DNA of 64,000 nucleotides from Fontibacillus puldeungensis. Its GTDB lineage: Bacteria; Bacillota; Bacilli; Paenibacillales; Paenibacillaceae. Shown here one piece after another: positions 60,458-64,000 of this stretch. Positions within the stretch are counted from its first letter, which is position 1; every line of letters begins with the position of its first letter. A model generated the notes under the pieces. That model was given only the letters and a program-made list of their open reading frames with translations. It made no database searches and had not been told where the DNA came from. The position numbers were made by a program, and so were the translations under genes. The stretch is taken from assembly GCF_042678945.1 (NCBI RefSeq), contig NZ_JBHTLM010000013.1, positions 90,478 through 154,477 of the forward strand. Reading direction: 5' to 3'.

Positions 60458-61087
60458 ATGGAGAAACAAGTGCATCCGGACCATCCGGACCATACGGAAA
60501 CGGTTGAAGAACCGTCAACCACAAAGAAAGAAAAAAATGAGGCTTTAGAGTGGCTGAAGGCCATTGCTATTGCCGTTGTATTGGTTCTCCTGATTCGTTG
60601 GCTCTTCTTTGCTCCGTTCATTGTCGACGGTCCGTCGATGCAGCCTAACTTCCATACGGGAGAACGCATCATTGTAAACAAAATCATCTATGACATCCGC
60701 CAGCCAAAGCATGGGGAAGTCGTCGTATTCCACGTACCATCGGAAGGGCGTGACTTCATCAAACGCGTCATCGGTGTACCTGGTGATACCGTTAAGGTAG
60801 AAGGGGATACGGTAACCGTAAATGGAAAAGTCATTGATGAAACCTACATTAAAAAGGCGATCGATGAGAAGCATAATAATAATGAACTTTATAATAACGA
60901 AGCTGATTTCCCGAACGAGTTCGTTCCAGACGGAACCGTACCTGAAGGGTATGTCTTTGTACTAGGGGACAATCGCTCGAACAGTACGGACAGTCGGCGT
61001 ATCGGCTACGTGCCGTTTAAAGATATCGTAGGTCGGGCGGACCTCGTGTTCTGGCCGCTAAAAGATATGCAGTTTATTAAGCATTAG
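60458..61087 (+). CDS. lepB: Signal peptidase I
   Basis: Membrane protease of 209 residues that removes signal peptides. One N-terminal helix (about 30-50), catalytic Ser in VDGPSMQPNFHTGERI (about Ser61) and Lys in FIKRVIGVPGDTV (about Lys101), and the late box GDNRSNSTDSRRIGYV. Type of B. subtilis SipS/T. There may be other paralogues outside this window. Between rplS and rbgA as in many Bacillales. Confidence 0.96.
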   Translation: MEKQVHPDHPDHTETVEEPSTTKKEKNEALEWLKAIAIAVVLVLLIRWLFFAPFIVDGPSMQPNFHTGERIIVNKIIYDIRQPKHGEVVVFHVPSEGRDFIKRVIGVPGDTVKVEGDTVTVNGKVIDETYIKKAIDEKHNNNELYNNEADFPNEFVPDGTVPEGYVFVLGDNRSNSTDSRRIGYVPFKDIVGRADLVFWPLKDMQFIKH

Positions 61088-61134
61088 AGAAGACCGAGAG
61101 GCGAGCTTACGGAAGCTTGAGGTGAAGAATAGCA

Positions 61135-61998
61135 ATGACAATTCAATGGTTTCCCGGTCATATGACCAAGGCTCGCCGGCAGATTCAGGAAAAGCTGAGC
61201 CTGATCGACGTAGTCATCGAGCTGATTGACGCCCGATTGCCTTTGTCTAGCCGGAACCCGATGATTGATGAAATCCTGCAAGGAAAGCCACGGCTTATCG
61301 TGATGAATAAGGCCGATTTGGCGGACCCTGCGGTTACAAAACAGTGGATCGCCTATTTTAAGCAAGAAGGACACATGGCTGTTGAGGCTGATGCGTCCAG
61401 TGGGGTCGGGCTTAAGGAAATTCCCATTCTGGCCAAAGAGCTGCTTCGCGATAAAATCGAAAAGCAAATCGCTAAAGGAATGAACCCTAGGGCGGTTCGG
61501 GCACTCATTGTCGGAATTCCGAACGTCGGCAAATCGACGCTTATCAACCGGTTGGCCGGGCGGAACATTGCGGCGACGGGAGATCGCCCGGGGGTTACAA
61601 AAGGGCAGCAATGGATCAAGGTAGGCACCGATATGGAGTTGCTTGATACGCCAGGTATTTTATGGCCTAAGTTCGAGGATCAGAATGTCGGTTACAAACT
61701 GGCGGTAACGGGAGCGATCCGTGAGGAAATATTGAATGTGGAGGATATCGCATTTTTTGCCGTCAAATACTTGGTTCGGTATTACTGGGAACCCTTTAAG
61801 GAAAGATTTGACTTGAAGGAACCTCCTCAAGATGATGAGAACCCCGATGAAATCGTCGCTGTGATGGAAGCGGTTGGACGAAAACGTGGATGTTTGGTCA
61901 GTGGGGGACGAGTTGATTTGGAAAAAGCGTCCAGCATTCTGCTTCGTGAATTGCGAGCGGGCAAGCTGGGAAGATACTCCTTAGAAGCACCTTATTGA
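61135..61998 (+). CDS. rbgA: Ribosome biogenesis GTPase RbgA
   Basis: Circularly permuted GTPase of 287 residues needed for late 50S assembly. The order of motifs is G4 MNKADLAD (about 58-65), then G1 GIPNVGKSTLINRLAGR (about 126-142), and G3 LDTPGILWP (about 170-178). The start IQWFPGHMTKARRQIQEKL is diagnostic. Called ylqF in B. subtilis. A terminator follows. Confidence 0.97.
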   Translation: MTIQWFPGHMTKARRQIQEKLSLIDVVIELIDARLPLSSRNPMIDEILQGKPRLIVMNKADLADPAVTKQWIAYFKQEGHMAVEADASSGVGLKEIPILAKELLRDKIEKQIAKGMNPRAVRALIVGIPNVGKSTLINRLAGRNIAATGDRPGVTKGQQWIKVGTDMELLDTPGILWPKFEDQNVGYKLAVTGAIREEILNVEDIAFFAVKYLVRYYWEPFKERFDLKEPPQDDENPDEIVAVMEAVGRKRGCLVSGGRVDLEKASSILLRELRAGKLGRYSLEAPY

Positions 61999-62000
61999 TA

Positions 62001-62038
62001 AATAGCCGTCGGCATAGGCCGGGGGCTATTTTGTTTTT
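62001..62038 (+). terminator. Terminator after rbgA
   Basis: AATAGCC and GGCTATT (with inner CGG/CCG) followed by TTGTTTTTT, just after the rbgA stop. Confidence 0.9.
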
Positions 62039-62234
62039 TGGGATGATTACTGAAGAAATCAAAGAGGTGAACCGATAATAGGTTTAGAGGCATTTCATCA
62101 TGAAAGACAGCGCTTATCTGATATAGTGCATCGGTAGAAGAACTCCCCATTCCCGGGTTTTACTGGTAAATGCCTTGATTTATCAGCTTAGAACAGTTAA
62201 CATCGGAACAGGTTCAGTAGAACAAGGAGGCACT

Positions 62235-62852
62235 ATGGAAGATTTGTTGAAATACGAGAATGAGTATTGGCCATCTTATCGGAATATCGCAGGGATCGAT
62301 GAGGTTGGACGGGGCTGTTTATTTGGCGACGTAGTGGCTGCTGCTGTGATTTTGCCTCAAAATCTTGTCCTTGAAGGGGTAAATGACTCGAAAAAGTTAA
62401 GTCCCAAAAAACGTGAACAGCTATACGATGTAATTATAGATCAGGCTATTGCCGTTGGAGTTGGGTATGCGGATGCCTCAACGATCGATCGAATCAATAT
62501 TAAGCAAGCTACACGACTGGCTATGAAACAGGCAGTTGAGAAGCTTTCCGTGCATCCGGATTTTTTGCTGATTGATGCGGAGAAGGTCGCTATAGATATA
62601 CCTCAGCTATCTGTGATTAAAGGTGATGCCACGAGTCAGTCGATCGCGGCTGCGTCCATTATCGCCAAGGTGACCAGAGATCGACTTTGTCAGGGCGAAT
62701 GGGATGCACGTTATCCCGAGTACGGAATTGCGGTACATAAAGGATACGCAACAAAACTGCATCGTGAACAAATTTTGGCGCTAGGCCCTACACCGATGCA
62801 CCGAAAAAGCTTTATGAGCCATTTGTTTGTCGAAGAACAAACGCTGTTTTAA
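62235..62852 (+). CDS. rnhB: Ribonuclease HII
   Basis: Enzyme of 205 residues that cuts RNA in RNA/DNA hybrids and removes ribonucleotides from DNA. Metal ligands: Asp-Glu in AGIDEVGRG (about 21-22), Asp in LLIDAEKV (about 115) and Asp in KVTRDRL (about 148), with DSKKLSPKKRE between. The loop after the first motif reads GCLFGDVVAAAV, where most RNase HII have GPLAGPVVAAAV. ATG is chosen with AAGGAGG 6 bases before. Normal length. Confidence 0.94.
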   Translation: MEDLLKYENEYWPSYRNIAGIDEVGRGCLFGDVVAAAVILPQNLVLEGVNDSKKLSPKKREQLYDVIIDQAIAVGVGYADASTIDRINIKQATRLAMKQAVEKLSVHPDFLLIDAEKVAIDIPQLSVIKGDATSQSIAAASIIAKVTRDRLCQGEWDARYPEYGIAVHKGYATKLHREQILALGPTPMHRKSFMSHLFVEEQTLF

Positions 62853-62855
62853 GCA

Positions 62856-62881
62856 CCCGCCCTTGCTGTAGGCGGGTTTTC
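62856..62881 (+). terminator. Terminator after rnhB
   Basis: CCCGCC and GGCGGG enclose a 9-base loop and are followed by TTTTCC, directly after the stop. Confidence 0.85.
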
Positions 62882-62910
62882 CATATTAAATCGGGGAAAG
62901 GAGGGAGCTT

Positions 62911-64000
62911 ATGAATATTGGGCCGCTGCTTCGCAGCATGATGGGAGATTCTAGGCCAGGTGAGCCAAAGGCTTTGGAATTGAAGACGGGGCAGGTCGTT
63001 CGTGGTACCGTTATGTCCGTTTCAGATGATGGACAGGAGGCTGTCATTCAGGTCCAAGGCGTTAAACTTCATGCGGCACTGGAAACTCCCCTCCGCCCGG
63101 GTGAAACGACGCTGCTGCAAGTCCAGCCTAAAACGGTGGACGGGCTAGTGGTGTTAAAGCCGATGGATTCTCAGGTGGCGACGATGTCGACAGCCACTTT
63201 AGCTAAAGCGCTAGAAGCGCTGGGCATGGATAATACGGCTTCCAACCGTGAGTTACTGCAGTTGATGCAGAAAAGTGGGATGCCCTTAACTAAGGATAAC
63301 GTATCCTTGCTGCTGCAGGTATCCGGGCAAAAACCGGCAGGCGTACCGCTTTCGGAGTGGATTCAATCAGCCGGCATCGCTTTTAGCCGCGGACTGCCGA
63401 TCACCGCTGAATCAGTAGCTGGATTGCATCAGGCCGTGTTTGGACCGCCGTTGCATGTTCTTCTGGCTTCGCTTGAGGAGCAAATTGGAAACCTGGTGCG
63501 TGCATCTGGGGGGGAGATGGGTTTGGGCAGCAATCCGGCAGCTGCCGGATTAAAGGGAAGCGAAGGCAGTCTGCTGGCGAAAGGCCAGGCTGCTTCCTTG
63601 GTGCAGATTTCCGGAAACGGAGGTTCAGAGGGCCCTGCAGTTGGAGGTCCCCCTACAACGGGAAGTGCTGTTTTGGCGGGGCAAGCGCCTGCTTCACAAG
63701 CCGCGGCTTTACAGGACCGGGTTTCCGCTGAGATTCTGGGCACTCAGGGCAACCTTACGGCGGCGAAGGACTCCAGTAGCGCATTGGTAGCGAAGCTGCA
63801 AACCGTGCTGGCTGAGCTGAATGCATCCATCCCGCAGGAGGGGATGGGCGAGGGAACTGCAGCGAGCCGCGGGGCGAGCACTCCCGGCGTGTCCACGCCG
63901 GGAGAAACGCCAGCCGCTGCCAGCACGGCGGCGGCTGCCGCGCCTGCGGCGCAGGGCGAAGGGCCCGCCGGGCCTTCGCCTGGCGCGCGTCCCACCCCCT
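62911..64000 (+). CDS. YlqG/FliK-like protein, 3' end outside window
   Basis: At least 363 residues are visible and the frame is open at the window end. The N-terminus NIGPLLRSMMGDSRPGEPKA and VRGTVMSVSDDGQEAVIQVQ precede a beta-rich part (about 25-90), then helical segments and, from about 190 on, a Gly/Ala/Ser/Pro-rich low-complexity stretch, very GC-rich near the end. In B. subtilis ylqG sits here, and such proteins are often annotated as hook-length-control-like; the C-terminal domain that would decide this is not in view. AAGGAGGGAG is before ATG. Confidence 0.8.
   Translation, partial: MNIGPLLRSMMGDSRPGEPKALELKTGQVVRGTVMSVSDDGQEAVIQVQGVKLHAALETPLRPGETTLLQVQPKTVDGLVVLKPMDSQVATMSTATLAKALEALGMDNTASNRELLQLMQKSGMPLTKDNVSLLLQVSGQKPAGVPLSEWIQSAGIAFSRGLPITAESVAGLHQAVFGPPLHVLLASLEEQIGNLVRASGGEMGLGSNPAAAGLKGSEGSLLAKGQAASLVQISGNGGSEGPAVGGPPTTGSAVLAGQAPASQAAALQDRVSAEILGTQGNLTAAKDSSSALVAKLQTVLAELNASIPQEGMGEGTAASRGASTPGVSTPGETPAAASTAAAAAPAAQGEGPAGPSPGARPTP

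Overview
The window looks like chromosome of a Paenibacillus-type Firmicute. The evidence is the run of housekeeping genes and their order: rsmD-coaD-ylbJ-ylbL-tmcAL-yceD-rpmF, then fapR-plsX-fabH-fabD-fabG-acpP-fabF-rnc-smc-ftsY, then ylxM-ffh-rpsP-khpA-rimM-trmD, then rplS-lepB-rbgA-rnhB. This is the Bacillales backbone. Strong AGGAGG ribosome binding sites, frequent GTG/TTG starts, a T-box leader, a FapR box and a sporulation gene (ylbJ) agree with it. No rRNA, CRISPR array, insertion sequence or prophage is visible. There is one tRNA, Pro(GGG).

Region 1 (1-30 kb) is accessory and mostly single genes or short operons. It holds an ABC exporter cut by the window edge; a cellobiose phosphorylase gene and its LacI-type regulator, each preceded by the same CGCGCG-centred palindrome; a membrane protein with a degenerate J-domain-like start; an NlpC/P60 lipoprotein; two MFS transporters; an aldose epimerase; a stand-alone LytTR regulator; a lactonase-family beta-propeller; and a DAHP synthase/chorismate mutase gene behind a T-box. 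It continues with an AI-2E-family permease, a FUSC-type membrane protein, the RNA polymerase recycling factor HelD, rpiA, a MarR/MMPL efflux operon and a TetR/SMR-pair efflux operon with a clear palindromic operator.

Region 2 (30.6-54.6 kb) is the conserved core: CoA and fatty-acid synthesis, ribosome parts, RNase III, chromosome condensation (Smc), the SRP pathway (FtsY, YlxM, Ffh) and tRNA modification. Fatty-acid genes are linked through FapR, whose box lies upstream of its own gene.

Region 3 (54.6-60.0 kb) is a block inserted between trmD and rplS, which are adjacent in Bacillus subtilis. It carries a hydrolase, tRNA-Pro, an AT-rich HAD-like gene lying between two similar hairpins, a two-component system, a small possibly Sm-like protein and a methyltransferase. 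Region 4 (60.0-64.0 kb) returns to the backbone and ends inside a large protein of YlqG/FliK-like type.

The least explained structure is a set of non-coding arrays at about 34.3, 44.1 and 52.9 kb. Each has four or five degenerate, roughly palindromic units spaced mostly 51-52 nt apart. Two of the arrays share the core TGYA-N5-TRCA. I know of no named element that matches, and I rank these as the best candidates for something undescribed. A 58-codon reading frame interrupted by a single TGA that sits in a hairpin loop (28.2 kb) is a second one.
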